Below, piece after piece: positions 8,173 to 16,681 of a stretch of DNA of 64,000 bases. A program made the translations under genes and the position numbers. The notes under the pieces were generated by a model, which did no database searches, was not told the DNA's origin, and saw only the letters and a list, made by a program, of their open reading frames with translations. The first letter of the stretch is position 1. The number at the start of each line of letters is the position of its first letter. This DNA comes from DASRDU01 sp035560235 (GTDB lineage Bacteria; Acidobacteriota; Blastocatellia; RBC074), in assembly GCA_035560235.1 (NCBI GenBank), contig DATMAG010000073.1, forward strand, positions 25,510 to 89,509. Reading direction: 5' to 3'.

Positions 8173-9483
8173 CTACGGTTTCAACCGATACAGCATTCGG
8201 GGGAACGGAATCGTTTCGCGCACATGCTCCAGTCCGCAGATCCACGCCACACAGCGTTCAATGCCCATGCCGAAACCGGCGTGCGGCACGCTGCCGTATT
8301 TGCGCAGATCCAGGTACCAGTCGAACGCTTCCGGGGGCAAACCGTGTTCGTGAATTCGTTCAATCAGTAAATCGTATGAAGAGGCCCGTTCACCGCCACC
8401 GATGATCTCGCCGTAACCTTCCGGCGCGAGCACGTCCACGCACAGAGCGAGTTCGGGCCGCTCCGGGTCAGGCTCCATATAAAAAGCCTTCACCGCTGCC
8501 GGATAACGATGCACCATCACGGGCTTGTCAAACTGCTCGGCCAGATAAGTCTCGTCGGGCGCGCCGAAATCGCCTCCCCACTCGAAGCGATTTTCCAGTT
8601 TGCCCGCCGCGTGGCCCTCCTGCAGCATCTTTACCGCGTCGTCGTATTGCAATCGGTAAAAGGGCGCCGAGACTTTTTCAAGCTGTGACGTGTCGCGCTC
8701 GATCTGTTTGAGTTCTTCCTGTTTGTTTTCAAGCACGCGACCGACGATGTAGCTGATGAAGTTTTCAGCCAGCGTCATAATGTCATCGAGCTTCGCATAA
8801 GCCACTTCCGGCTCGACCATCCAGAATTCAGTCAGGTGGCGGCGCGTCTTTGATTTTTCGGCGCGAAAGGTCGGCCCGAAACAATAGACCTTGCCGAAAG
8901 CCGCTGCCGTCGCCTCGTTGTAAAGCTGTCCCGACTGCGTCAGATATGCCTTTTCGTCAAAGTATCCGACCTCAAAGAGCGTCGTCGTTCCTTCGCAGGC
9001 CGCCGGAGTGAAGACCGGCGTGTCGCAGAGCGTGAAGCCGTTGTTGTCAAAGAAATCGCGCACCGAGCGAATGATTTCGTGCCGCACGCGCAGAATCGCA
9101 TGCTGCCGCCGCGACCGCAGCCACAGATGCCGGTGATCCATCAGAAACTCAGTGCCGTGCTCCTTGGGCGTGATCGGATACTCGTGCGCCAGTTGTACGA
9201 TCCCGACCGAACTGACATCGAGTTCATACACGCCCGGTTTTTTCGGATGCTCACGCGGCACGCCGGTGACGATGATCGAAGACTCCTGCGTGACCTTCTC
9301 GCAGTTTTCCCAGGTCGCTTCGCTGACATCTTTTTTTGAAGCGACTCCCTGAATGATGCCGGAGCCGTCGCGGATTTCGAGAAACGCCAGCTTCCCGCTC
9401 GACCGCTTGTTGTAGAGCCAGCCCTTGATCGTGACCTGCTCACCGAGGTGTTTTGAAATTTCAGAGATATAAGTCTGCGTCAT
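8173..9483 (-). CDS. asnS: Asparaginyl-tRNA synthetase
   Basis: A 436-residue class IIb aminoacyl-tRNA synthetase. The N-terminal OB-fold for anticodon binding includes VTIKGWLYNKRSSGKLAFLE. Class II motif 2 is in FRAEKSKTRRHLTEFWMVEPE, and motif 3 is in GFGMGIERCVAWICG near the C-terminus. EIIGGGERASSYDLL and the ending TIPFPRMLYRLKP are typical of AsnRS rather than AspRS. The ATG overlaps the stop of the retropepsin-like gene (ATGA). AGGAAA precedes it at normal spacing. Confidence 0.95.
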   Translation of the reverse strand: MTQTYISEISKHLGEQVTIKGWLYNKRSSGKLAFLEIRDGSGIIQGVASKKDVSEATWENCEKVTQESSIIVTGVPREHPKKPGVYELDVSSVGIVQLAHEYPITPKEHGTEFLMDHRHLWLRSRRQHAILRVRHEIIRSVRDFFDNNGFTLCDTPVFTPAACEGTTTLFEVGYFDEKAYLTQSGQLYNEATAAAFGKVYCFGPTFRAEKSKTRRHLTEFWMVEPEVAYAKLDDIMTLAENFISYIVGRVLENKQEELKQIERDTSQLEKVSAPFYRLQYDDAVKMLQEGHAAGKLENRFEWGGDFGAPDETYLAEQFDKPVMVHRYPAAVKAFYMEPDPERPELALCVDVLAPEGYGEIIGGGERASSYDLLIERIHEHGLPPEAFDWYLDLRKYGSVPHAGFGMGIERCVAWICGLEHVRETIPFPRMLYRLKP

Positions 9484-9899
9484 AAGTTTTCCTGAGAGTA
9501 CGCGGGATTGAGATAAATCATTTCGTCGTCCATCGTCAGCGCCAGATGCAGATTGTTGAGCCAGCCTGCGCGACCGAGAAGATTTCTGGTCGTACCGTAA
9601 GCCGGGGTAAACAACACAGTGGATTCGAACCTGATCCCCAGGACATTCAGATTAACAGTGTGCGCATAAGCAGTGAAGTTGCCGATCAGAGTACTGAGCC
9701 GAACCAGAAATCCGTCTTCAACCTCAATTTGCAGCTCATCAGCAATTTCGCGCTGGAACAGACAATATTCACTGCCCGTATCAACTCTGGCCTCACCGAA
9801 GACTTCCAGTCCATTACTCCCCAGTGAAAACGGAACGACTATTCCCACCTCAGAAGTTTTGAAACTGTATCTGACAGAGAAACCCGGTTGATAAATCAT
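9480..9899 (-). CDS. Retropepsin-like aspartic protease domain protein
   Basis: A 139-residue protein. It contains the aspartic-protease triad as ARVDTGSEYCLF (D40-T41-G42-S43), and the late hydrophobic-Gly segment RNLLGRAGWLNNLHLAL matches the family pattern [LI]-[LI]-G-R near the C-terminus. It is a single-domain form, so an active enzyme would have to dimerise. There is no signal peptide. The start codon lies two bases after the stop of the DUF5678-like gene, without a good ribosome binding site, which points to coupling. The stop overlaps asnS. The substrate is unknown. Confidence 0.65.
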   Translation of the reverse strand: MIYQPGFSVRYSFKTSEVGIVVPFSLGSNGLEVFGEARVDTGSEYCLFQREIADELQIEVEDGFLVRLSTLIGNFTAYAHTVNLNVLGIRFESTVLFTPAYGTTRNLLGRAGWLNNLHLALTMDDEMIYLNPAYSQENL

Positions 9900-9901
9900 C
9901 C

Positions 9902-10252
9902 TCAGAGTCCAATATAAGGAATATCAGGATCTTCAACGAACAGAACAAAGGCGTCGTGAATGCCCTGTTCTCTGGCGCTGGCAAAAACTTCCCTGCCGGT
10001 TGTTCCATGCGCAATCAACCGATTACCCTTGAGTGCAATCCACTGGCCGATATACTCGCGACGATGTTTCGCCAGCCACTCATACTCCAGGTGGCGATCA
10101 TCGAAAGGCGCATTGGTGCTGATGATTCTGCTTTTGAAAATCTCAGGCTTTGCCTTAGCCTCTCGCGTCAGTTCTTCAATCAGCCGCGCGCGATCTGACG
10201 GCGGCAACTGGCTGACCTGCGACAGAATGCTTTCAACCGTGACTGATGACAT
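9902..10252 (-). CDS. DUF5678-like small protein
   Basis: The ATG at 10252 is chosen because AAGGAG lies 8 nt upstream; a longer frame to 10300 has no such site. This gives a 116-residue protein. The N-terminus (VESILSQVSQLPPSDRARLIEEL) looks like the helical lead of many toxin-antitoxin-type small proteins. The C-terminal half, EWLAKHRREYIGQWIALKGN then IAHG and EVFASAREQGI, fits the DUF5678 pattern (W..Y.G.W.AL.G..L.A.G). The downstream partner is a retropepsin-like gene 2 bp away. Function of the pair is unknown. Confidence 0.65.
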   Translation of the reverse strand: MSSVTVESILSQVSQLPPSDRARLIEELTREAKAKPEIFKSRIISTNAPFDDRHLEYEWLAKHRREYIGQWIALKGNRLIAHGTTGREVFASAREQGIHDAFVLFVEDPDIPYIGL

Positions 10253-10356
10253 CTTGACCACTCCTTTCACTGATTCTCGACATCTGCCGAAGAGACTCAA
10301 TCATCGCACAGCGCAGGCGCACTGATCCAGTTTGTGATCTTTACTCCGGCTTTCAG

Positions 10357-11427
10357 TCAGAGCCTTTCAAGCGCGGCGCGCAGGGCCGGGTATTCCTTCA
10401 TTCCCGGTTTGCTCATCGCCCGCAGCACAGTCGCAATCGCGGGCCTGATGTATTGCTCGTAAACCTCGCTGCGGCCCATCACGGCAGTCTGATATGAAAA
10501 GGTTCCGGTCGCCTTCAACTGCCGCTGCACGGTCATCAGGTGAAATTCATAGCGAAAGTCTTCGAGAGCGAGCGCGGGCAGGCCTGCTTTTTCGCGGGCG
10601 GCGAGAAAGAGATTCTGCTGCGCTTCGACCTGGTTTTCATCAGCGGGAACAAGGCGGCGTTCGACCAGAATCGGCACGAGATCATATGTCACCGGCCCCA
10701 TCCGCGCGTCCTGGTGGTCAATGATGCGCAGGCTGCCGCTGCCGTCAACCATCAGGTTCATCGCGTGATAATCACGATGTGTCAGCACACGCGGGCGGGC
10801 GGCAAGTTCGGCGGCAATGGCCTGCAGGTCGCGTTTGATTGCTGACTCTTCAGCTTCGGTGAATTTCTGCTGGCGGTAACTGCCGAAGAAGTGATCGAAG
10901 AAGTAATTCAGTTCCCAGCCGAGTTTGTCCTCGTCAAAGGCCAGGCGGCCTGCGATGCAGCCGGAACTGACGGCGAGTTCAGAAGCCGTCTGAATGCGGG
11001 CAATCAGTTCGATGGCGCGTTCGAGCATCTCCGCCGCGCCTGCCGTGTCGCCGCGCTGCTCTGCTGCGGCCAGCCACCGGGCCAGACTGCAATCGGTCAG
11101 GTCTTCCTGCAAAATAATGCCTTCGGTTCCGGCCACGTCAATCACACGCGGGACGGGCAGCACAGCCTGCTCAAAGAGGTGCGTGACCTGCAGGTAAGTG
11201 TTGTCCTGCGGATTGAACGGCGAGGCGTACAAACTAATAACGTAAGTTTCGTCAGGCTTGTGCGCTGAGGCCACACGAAAGTATTTGCGCGTCGAAGCGT
11301 CAGGCGTGAGCGCGGTCAGAATGATCTCTTCGGGTGTGACACTGAAATGACGGGCGGCGTAATTGCGCACGCGTTTTTCGCTCAGATCGCCGGTCATGCT
11401 GATGGAGGAGGTGGTTTGTGCAGTCAT
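10357..11427 (-). CDS. amgK: AmgK-like sugar kinase (aminoglycoside phosphotransferase fold)
   Basis: A 356-residue kinase of the APH/choline-kinase fold. The N-terminal substrate/ATP loop TPDASTRKYFRV, the catalytic loop HRDYHAMNLMVDG and the metal site IIDHQDARMGP are all present. The DASxRKYFR segment is typical of AmgK, which phosphorylates the anomeric carbon of N-acetylmuramic acid and GlcNAc in cell-wall recycling. The upstream gene on the same strand is a nucleotidyltransferase of the MurU type, which supports the assignment. Other substrates are possible, since the fold is shared by many kinases. Confidence 0.75.
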   Translation of the reverse strand: MTAQTTSSISMTGDLSEKRVRNYAARHFSVTPEEIILTALTPDASTRKYFRVASAHKPDETYVISLYASPFNPQDNTYLQVTHLFEQAVLPVPRVIDVAGTEGIILQEDLTDCSLARWLAAAEQRGDTAGAAEMLERAIELIARIQTASELAVSSGCIAGRLAFDEDKLGWELNYFFDHFFGSYRQQKFTEAEESAIKRDLQAIAAELAARPRVLTHRDYHAMNLMVDGSGSLRIIDHQDARMGPVTYDLVPILVERRLVPADENQVEAQQNLFLAAREKAGLPALALEDFRYEFHLMTVQRQLKATGTFSYQTAVMGRSEVYEQYIRPAIATVLRAMSKPGMKEYPALRAALERL

Positions 11428-11602
11428 AGTTCAAGCCTGCGGATTTTATTGTGAGCGCAATTGCACTGTCCGGAGGGAAGCAGCCAGTAATCAAAGGGGC
11501 AGGGTGAAAGGATGAAGGATGAGAATTGAAGGGGATGTTCTCACGCTCCGGCCTCCGCTGCCCATCAATGATCCTTAAGCGAACCGCAGCCGCATCCTAA
11601 CA

Positions 11603-12583
11603 TCAGGCGAAAGATGCGACAAGATTCTTTCCATCAACCACTCCGGGGACGGCTTTCTCCGGGCGCTCGCTGAGCGGTGCAAGGTCAGCGCGCACAATCG
11701 CGCAGTGGCTGAACTGAGCGCCCGCCGGAATCATCACGTCATCACCGACAATGCAGCCGGTCAGTTTTGCTCCGCGTCCGACGCGCACGCGCTTCCATAA
11801 AACCGAGCCTTCGATGTCAGCTTCCGGCTCAATGACGCAGCCCTCGTCAGCAATCCAGCTTTTGCCTTCGCGCGCGAGAAATTCACGATGAATCTCAACA
11901 TACCGGGCCAGCGTGCTCAGTTCGTACCAGCGGCCAGCCGCGACGTGCGCGGCAATCGTTTCGCCTGCACTTATCGCCTGTGGATAAACGTCGCGGATCG
12001 AATCGGAAAAGACGCCGCGCGGAATGTAGCTGAAAATGCCCGGTTCGAGAATGTGGATGCCCGTAAACATCAGCGGGGTTTTCCCCGTCACGTCAGATGG
12101 ACCAGGCGAGCCGCCGAAGCCGCGATAGTTGCCCGCGTCGTCCACAATTATCTGACTGAATTTTTCGCGCTTCGGGTTGGGCAGCATCACGAGTGTGGCC
12201 AGAGCTTTTCTGGCGCGATGCGTGGCGAGCGCGGCACTGAGGTCAATGTCGGTGATGATTTTGCCGTTGATGACCAGAAAGGTTTCGTCCGCGAGCAGGT
12301 CACGCACCTTGTCAATCGCGCCCGAAGTGCCGAGGATTTCGGGTTCTTCAACTGAATAAGTGATCGTCACGCCATATTGCGCACCATCACCGATCTGATC
12401 GCGCACCGAGGCCGGTTCGTGGTGCAGATTGATGATCAGTTCAGTCACGTCGTACTGTTTCAGATAATCAATCGTGTAAGCGATCAGCGGACGGTTGAGA
12501 AACGGGATGGCGGGCTTGGTGCGGTCAACTGTCAGCGGCCACAGGCGCGTTCCCAGTCCGGCGGCCAGAATCATTGCTTTCAT
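11603..12583 (-). CDS. Sugar-1-phosphate nucleotidyltransferase, MurU-like with C-terminal extension
   Basis: A 326-residue NDP-sugar pyrophosphorylase. The signature LAAGLGTRLWPLTVDRTKPA spans residues 7-26, and LVINGKIITDIDL supplies the metal-binding strand (GKI in place of the usual GD[IV]). The last roughly 90 residues (EADIEGSVLWKRVRVGRG, GDDVMIPAGAQF) form a short left-handed beta-helix. That part is absent from classic MurU (about 220 residues) and is more like GlmU or GMP-pyrophosphorylase relatives. Next to amgK it would convert MurNAc-1-phosphate to UDP-MurNAc. The D-to-K change in the usual GDI motif is worth noting. Confidence 0.68.
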   Translation of the reverse strand: MKAMILAAGLGTRLWPLTVDRTKPAIPFLNRPLIAYTIDYLKQYDVTELIINLHHEPASVRDQIGDGAQYGVTITYSVEEPEILGTSGAIDKVRDLLADETFLVINGKIITDIDLSAALATHRARKALATLVMLPNPKREKFSQIIVDDAGNYRGFGGSPGPSDVTGKTPLMFTGIHILEPGIFSYIPRGVFSDSIRDVYPQAISAGETIAAHVAAGRWYELSTLARYVEIHREFLAREGKSWIADEGCVIEPEADIEGSVLWKRVRVGRGAKLTGCIVGDDVMIPAGAQFSHCAIVRADLAPLSERPEKAVPGVVDGKNLVASFA

Positions 12584-12596
12584 AAATCAGTGGTCA

Positions 12597-12672
12597 GTGG
12601 TTAGTGGTCAGTGGTCAGTGAAGAACTGGAACAACTGCTCACCATCTCTGCTTTCCACTGACCACTAATCAC
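12597..12672. repeat. Inverted repeat of the GTGGTCAGTGG family
   Basis: GTGGTTAGTGGTCAGTGG (12597-12614) pairs with CCACTGACCACTAATCAC (12655-12672) with one mismatch. Extra copies of GTCAGTG flank the left arm. It lies between the CYTH gene and the downstream nucleotidyltransferase gene. The same words recur at 41317-41397. Confidence 0.85.
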
Positions 12673-12676
12673 TTCT

Positions 12677-13273
12677 TCAAAAAATCATGTCTTCAAGCGG
12701 GTGGCCCTGCTGCCGACAATGCGCGGCCTGAAGTGCGATGTAACTTTGCAGGATGTAATCAGCCGGGGTGATGCCCAGGCGTTCGACAACTCTGGCAATA
12801 GCTGTCTCTTCGCCTTCAAGTTCGATGAACCGACCGAGCGGGGTTTCGTCGAACATCACCTGCAGCTCTGAGCCGTCAGGCAGCAGCGCGCGGTAAACGG
12901 TGCGGTACTTCTGATAGCGAAAAACCTTCCAGTATCCGAGCCGCGCCAGCAGTTCGAGCATCTGCTCCGGGTTGCCAATCGTCGTTTCAGTTTCGAGCCG
13001 CAGCTTGAATTGCGAGGCAGGCGCATCAGCCGGAGCTTTTTCCTTCAGCGTCAGCAGGCCCTGCACGCCCTGTTCGCTGCTGATCGAGCGCACGCGCAGC
13101 ACCGCGCCACGCGCATAAAGCTGACGGTCGTGAGTGTCGAGCAGCCAGTTATCCTCAAAATGCCGGGCCATCTCCAGGTCAAGTCTGATGCCCGCTGCCG
13201 TGAGTGGCTCGACACTTTCAAGGCGCAGCTTGACTTCGATTTCGTGACTGCGCGCTGAAGATTTGCTGCTCAT
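12677..13273 (-). CDS. CYTH-domain protein (class IV adenylate cyclase / triphosphatase type)
   Basis: The ATG at 13273 gives a 198-residue protein that starts its CYTH domain at once with HEIEVKLRL, the ExExK metal/triphosphate motif. VLRVR, LTLKEK, FKLRLETET and LQVMFDETPLGRFIELEGE supply the alternating charged strands of the CYTH tunnel. Members hydrolyse inorganic or thiamine triphosphate or make cAMP; the sequence alone does not decide. A longer frame to 13342 has no matching residues. A GTGGTCAGTGG-type inverted repeat follows. Confidence 0.8.
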   Translation of the reverse strand: MSSKSSARSHEIEVKLRLESVEPLTAAGIRLDLEMARHFEDNWLLDTHDRQLYARGAVLRVRSISSEQGVQGLLTLKEKAPADAPASQFKLRLETETTIGNPEQMLELLARLGYWKVFRYQKYRTVYRALLPDGSELQVMFDETPLGRFIELEGEETAIARVVERLGITPADYILQSYIALQAAHCRQQGHPLEDMIF

Positions 13274-13363
13274 AGGAATGTCAGAGTGCGGATCAGTCAG
13301 ATGATTGATAATCAGGGGCGCAGTCGGCAGGAAAATCTGCAATCTTCAATCCGGAATCTGCCA

Positions 13364-14050
13364 TCAGGCGACCTGTCCGGCCAGAAACTCCGGCGAGAGT
13401 TCAAAGGTGCCGGGCGAGACTTTGCGGAAGCGCTTGCTGCGACTGAGCGACACGGCGAGTGTGATCAACTGATGCTGGCCGCGAAATTCAAACCCGCCCT
13501 CGGCCATACGATTGTAAATCTCGTTGACGTGCAGCGGGCGTCCGGCTTCGCGCAGCACGATGGTCGCGGCCTGCGGAATGCGAAAGTCATTGAACCGCAC
13601 GTTGCTGTTGCGTTCGCTGCGGCGGGCTTTGGCGACCTGCTCTTCGATCTGCGCAGTCTGATACTGCAGCGACTGATCCGGCTGCTCGCGGTACTGCGGC
13701 TGATGGGGCGGCTGATACTGCGGCGGCGCGTAACGCTCCTCGCGCTGCGGCTGATAGGGTGGCTGGTAATGCTGCTGATATTGCGGCGCCTGGCGCGGCG
13801 GCGCGGAAATTTCCATGTCAATCTGCGACTGCATCGGCGGGCGGCGCACGATCGGCGTTTCAATCGGAAACAGAGCCTGATGCAGCGCCGACTCGGTCTG
13901 TTCGATCAGTCCGGCCAGCCGCTGATCCTGCGCGCGCAGGAGCGACAATTCGGCTTCCAGTTCGGCCATGCGCGACAGGCCTTTCTGTCTGGCCTCACGA
14001 TACTGCTTGAGCGAAGTCTGCAGCGCGGATAATGTCGGATCGTCAGTCAT
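13364..14050 (-). CDS. Coiled-coil protein with Gln/Pro/Tyr-rich linker and HARE-HTH-like domain
   Basis: A 228-residue protein in three parts. Residues 1-60 form a coiled coil (SRMAELEAELSLLRAQDQRL). Residues about 75-140 are a disordered stretch of repeated PQYQ/PPYQPQ units. Residues about 150-220 read FRIPQAATIVLREAGRPLHV, then NEIYNRMAEGGFEF and later SRSKRFRKVSPGTFEL, which is the pattern of the HARE-HTH winged-helix domain known from RNA polymerase delta and restriction-related proteins. I infer nucleic-acid binding or a link to transcription. The partner and target are unknown. The gene lies 27 bp after the polyprenyl synthase gene is read toward it. Confidence 0.6.
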   Translation of the reverse strand: MTDDPTLSALQTSLKQYREARQKGLSRMAELEAELSLLRAQDQRLAGLIEQTESALHQALFPIETPIVRRPPMQSQIDMEISAPPRQAPQYQQHYQPPYQPQREERYAPPQYQPPHQPQYREQPDQSLQYQTAQIEEQVAKARRSERNSNVRFNDFRIPQAATIVLREAGRPLHVNEIYNRMAEGGFEFRGQHQLITLAVSLSRSKRFRKVSPGTFELSPEFLAGQVA

Positions 14051-14077
14051 TGGCTTGAAGATCAGGGGCTGTCAGAA

Positions 14078-15097
14078 TTATTTGTCCCGGTCAACAACGT
14101 ATTGTGCAATATCCATCAGCGCGCGCCGGTACTGATTATCAGGCAGCGGGGCCAGAGCATCCTGGGCACGGGCGACATAAGCATAAGCATCACTGCGCGC
14201 ATTGTCCAGTTGCCCGTAATTCCGCAGCAGCGCCAGCACTTCCCGGGCCTTGCGCGTCTGTCCCGGCTCCTCTTCCATCGCCTCGCGCACGAGCGGTTCA
14301 AATTCAGGCCTGCGGGCCAGCAGGTGAATCAGCGGCAGCGTCACCTTGCCGTCACGCAGGTCGCTCAGCACCGGCTTGCCGAGCTTTTCAGCTTCGGCTG
14401 TGAAATCCAGCAGGTCATCCGTCAGCTGGAACGCCACGCCCAGGTTCAGGCCGTACTCTGCGAGCGCGTGTTTTTCGGTTTCATTCGCTCCGCGCAGAAT
14501 CCCGCCTATGCGGCAGCTGGCGCTGAACAGATAACCCGTTTTGCGCCGGACGATGTCCAGATGCTGCTCTTCGGTGATACGCAGGTTGCCGATGAGCGTC
14601 AGCTGGATCAGTTCGCCTTCGGTCATGCGCCGCGTGGTTTCGGTCAGCGTGTCCAGAATTTCCAGATTGCGCTGCGCGAGCGAGGTTTCAAAGGCCGACA
14701 TATAAAGCCAGTCGCCCATCAGCACGGCCACATCAGCGCCCCAGCGGGCCGAGACTGCCTGATGGCCGCGCCGCGTTTCGGCTCCGTCAATAATGTCATC
14801 GTGAACGAGCGTTGCCGTGTGCAGAAACTCCATTACGGTCGCCATCTGCACGATGTTGTGGCTGACCTCTTCATCAAAGACCTTGGCAGCCAGAATCAGC
14901 AGCGCCGGACGCACGCGCTTGCCGCCGGTTTCGCGCAGGTAGCTGCCGATGTGCGAGATGATCTGAATGTTTGAGCGCGCCTGCCGCTCGAACTCCTTTT
15001 CGACTTGAGCGAGTTCACGTTTGACCAGCCCGAAGATCTGCCGCGCGCTCATCGGCGCAGCGTGGGGAGCTGGGATGGGAAAGATGTTTTGCATCAT
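14078..15097 (-). CDS. ispB: Trans-polyprenyl diphosphate synthase
   Basis: A 339-residue isoprenyl synthase. The first Asp-rich motif is VHDDIIDGAETRRG (D100, D101, D104) and the second is QLTDDLLDF (D227, D228, D231). GGKRVRPALLIL near the start binds diphosphate. It makes the long-chain prenyl tail of the quinone; with mqnA in the same window, that is probably menaquinone. The bulky or small residues before the first motif (FLHTATLVHDD) suit a long-chain enzyme. The symbol is by analogy with the octaprenyl synthase; the actual chain length cannot be read. Confidence 0.88.
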   Translation of the reverse strand: MMQNIFPIPAPHAAPMSARQIFGLVKRELAQVEKEFERQARSNIQIISHIGSYLRETGGKRVRPALLILAAKVFDEEVSHNIVQMATVMEFLHTATLVHDDIIDGAETRRGHQAVSARWGADVAVLMGDWLYMSAFETSLAQRNLEILDTLTETTRRMTEGELIQLTLIGNLRITEEQHLDIVRRKTGYLFSASCRIGGILRGANETEKHALAEYGLNLGVAFQLTDDLLDFTAEAEKLGKPVLSDLRDGKVTLPLIHLLARRPEFEPLVREAMEEEPGQTRKAREVLALLRNYGQLDNARSDAYAYVARAQDALAPLPDNQYRRALMDIAQYVVDRDK

Positions 15098-15121
15098 TGG
15101 TACTCGCTGTTGGTCGCCTTG

Positions 15122-15622
15122 TCAGTTGGTGCGATAGTTGGTGAACTGCATATCAATCCCGAAATCGTGCGCGCGCAGGGCGGCGATGACTTCCTGCAGC
15201 GTGTCACGGTCCCTGCCCGCGACGCGCACCAGATCGCCCTGAATCGAAGCCTGCACTTTCAGTTTTGTGTCCTTGATGAATTTGACGATCTCCTTAGCCT
15301 TCTCCTGCGGAATGCCCTGTTGCAGCGTCACGCGCTGTCGCACAGTCCCGCCGAGCGCCTGCTCAATTTTCCCGTAAGTCAGACCTTTCAGCGGCACGCC
15401 GCGTTTGACGAGCTTCGACTGCAGAATGTCGTTGAGCGCTGCGAGCTTGTATTCATCGTCCGAAGTCAGAATGATCGCCTCGTGGCCTTCGAGTTCGATG
15501 TTGCTTTTGCTGCCCTTGAAGTCAAAGCGCGTGCCGACTTCCCTGAGCGCCTGGTTGACGGCATTGACGACTTCAGCGTGATCAATTTTCGAGACGATAT
15601 CAAAAGTGTTCTGCTGAGCCAT
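15122..15622 (-). CDS. yajQ: YajQ family nucleotide-binding protein
   Basis: A 166-residue protein matching YajQ over its whole length: NTFDIVSKIDHAEVVNAVNQ at the start, TRFDFKGSKSNIELEG, and a closing FGIDMQFTNYR. Members bind nucleotides, and in some species cyclic di-GMP, and act as effectors. It is the first gene of the minus-strand run, with 24 bp to the prenyl synthase downstream. No c-di-GMP enzyme lies nearby. Confidence 0.92.
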   Translation of the reverse strand: MAQQNTFDIVSKIDHAEVVNAVNQALREVGTRFDFKGSKSNIELEGHEAIILTSDDEYKLAALNDILQSKLVKRGVPLKGLTYGKIEQALGGTVRQRVTLQQGIPQEKAKEIVKFIKDTKLKVQASIQGDLVRVAGRDRDTLQEVIAALRAHDFGIDMQFTNYRTN

Positions 15623-16039
15623 ATCGGTTTCAATTCACGCGCCACAAGGCTGTTTGCGGCGAAATGCGCTTTACCGCTTTCGCGGGCGCAACTGATTCAG
15701 GAGACGGTCTCAGAAAGGAGCATAGTACCTGAATGTTGCCCGCAGTTGGATTTTTCATCAGGAATCAGTCACGGCACAATCCGTGGATTGCAGGTTGCCA
15801 GTGGAGGGGTGAAACGAATTGCAGAATGCCAGTGGCAGACCTGAAATCCAGTCCGCTGAAAGTGACAACCAGCGCTGGGGTAAATGTCATATCAAGCGGG
15901 GAGTTTTAGCCGACGACACCCGGAATGTCAATCAGATGCCCGGTGCTTCCACTGCTTCAGGCAAGCCTGATGGCAGACTCATTCTTTGAAGTCTGACTTC
16001 AATCGCCTGTGCTGGTGCGCATCCTGAGGAGGTCCGAAG
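15623..16039. other. Divergent intergenic region
   Basis: About 420 bp between yajQ (minus) and the HD-domain gene (plus). No gene-like frame was found. It must hold the promoters of both gene runs, but no clear -35/-10 pair stood out. Confidence 0.5.
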
Positions 16040-16072
16040 ATGCCGGTTGACGCTCGCACTCAAAATCAGTAG
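16040..16072 (+). CDS. Ten-codon upstream ORF with a strong ribosome binding site
   Basis: GAGGAGG (16026-16032) stands 7 nt before an ATG that opens a 10-codon frame ending in TAG at 16070-16072. It is in frame with the HD-domain gene, whose ATG follows 9 nt later and has no good site of its own. It may serve re-initiation or coupling. Alternatively, it may be the remnant of a longer N-terminus cut off by a stop codon. Confidence 0.35.
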   Translation: MPVDARTQNQ

Positions 16073-16081
16073 CGTTGTGGA

Positions 16082-16681
16082 ATGGAAACGGAACAACAGC
16101 ACAGCGCGGGCGAAGGCGGGCGAGTCATTGAGCTGCTGACCGAGCTGATGCGGCTCAAGGCAGTACCGCGCACGGGCTGGCTGCTGCGCGGGGTGCGGGA
16201 TGTCGAATCGGTTGCCGCGCACTCATTCGGGGTGGCGTTTATTGCCATGCTGCTGGCAGACCGGGCAGCCCGGCGCGGCCTGGCGGTCAATGTCGAGCGG
16301 ACGCTGCGAATGGCGCTGCTGCACGATCTGACCGAAGCGCGCACAGGCGATCTGCCCGCGACCATCAAAAAGTACTTCGGCAGCGCCGCGCTCAGGTCCG
16401 CTGATGAGCGCGCTGCCGCTGAAATGCTCGCAGGGCTGGACGACAATTACCTTGAAATCTGGCGCGATTATGAGCAGCGCGACAGTCTGGAAGCGCGCCT
16501 CGTCAAGGCGGCTGACAAACTGGATCTGTTGTTGCAGGCACGAGAATACGAAAAGGGCGGCGCGCGCGGGTTGCACGAATTCCGCGCCAGTTCCGACGCC
16601 GATTTTTCCAGTCTCGGGATTGATGAGCTGATCAGCGATCTGATTGCTGAATTAAGGAAGTTGCAGGATGGACACGATTGA
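16082..16681 (+). CDS. HD-domain phosphohydrolase (YfbR/HDDC2-like)
   Basis: A 199-residue HD protein. Metal ligands are visible as AAHSFGV (H47), LLHDLTEARTGDLP (H81, D82) and VKAADKLDLLL. The spacing and the EARTGDLP segment match the YfbR/HDDC2 group, which are 5'-deoxynucleotidases. The last part, LQAREYEKGGARGLHEF, is also usual for the group. It overlaps the DedA gene by 14 bp, so the two are translated together. The start is the first ATG after the ten-codon upstream ORF. Confidence 0.8.
   Translation: METEQQHSAGEGGRVIELLTELMRLKAVPRTGWLLRGVRDVESVAAHSFGVAFIAMLLADRAARRGLAVNVERTLRMALLHDLTEARTGDLPATIKKYFGSAALRSADERAAAEMLAGLDDNYLEIWRDYEQRDSLEARLVKAADKLDLLLQAREYEKGGARGLHEFRASSDADFSSLGIDELISDLIAELRKLQDGHD

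Noticed and set aside
12587..12676. CRISPR-like repeats
   Set aside because: The repeated words overlap and form a hairpin; there are no regular unique spacers and no cas genes.
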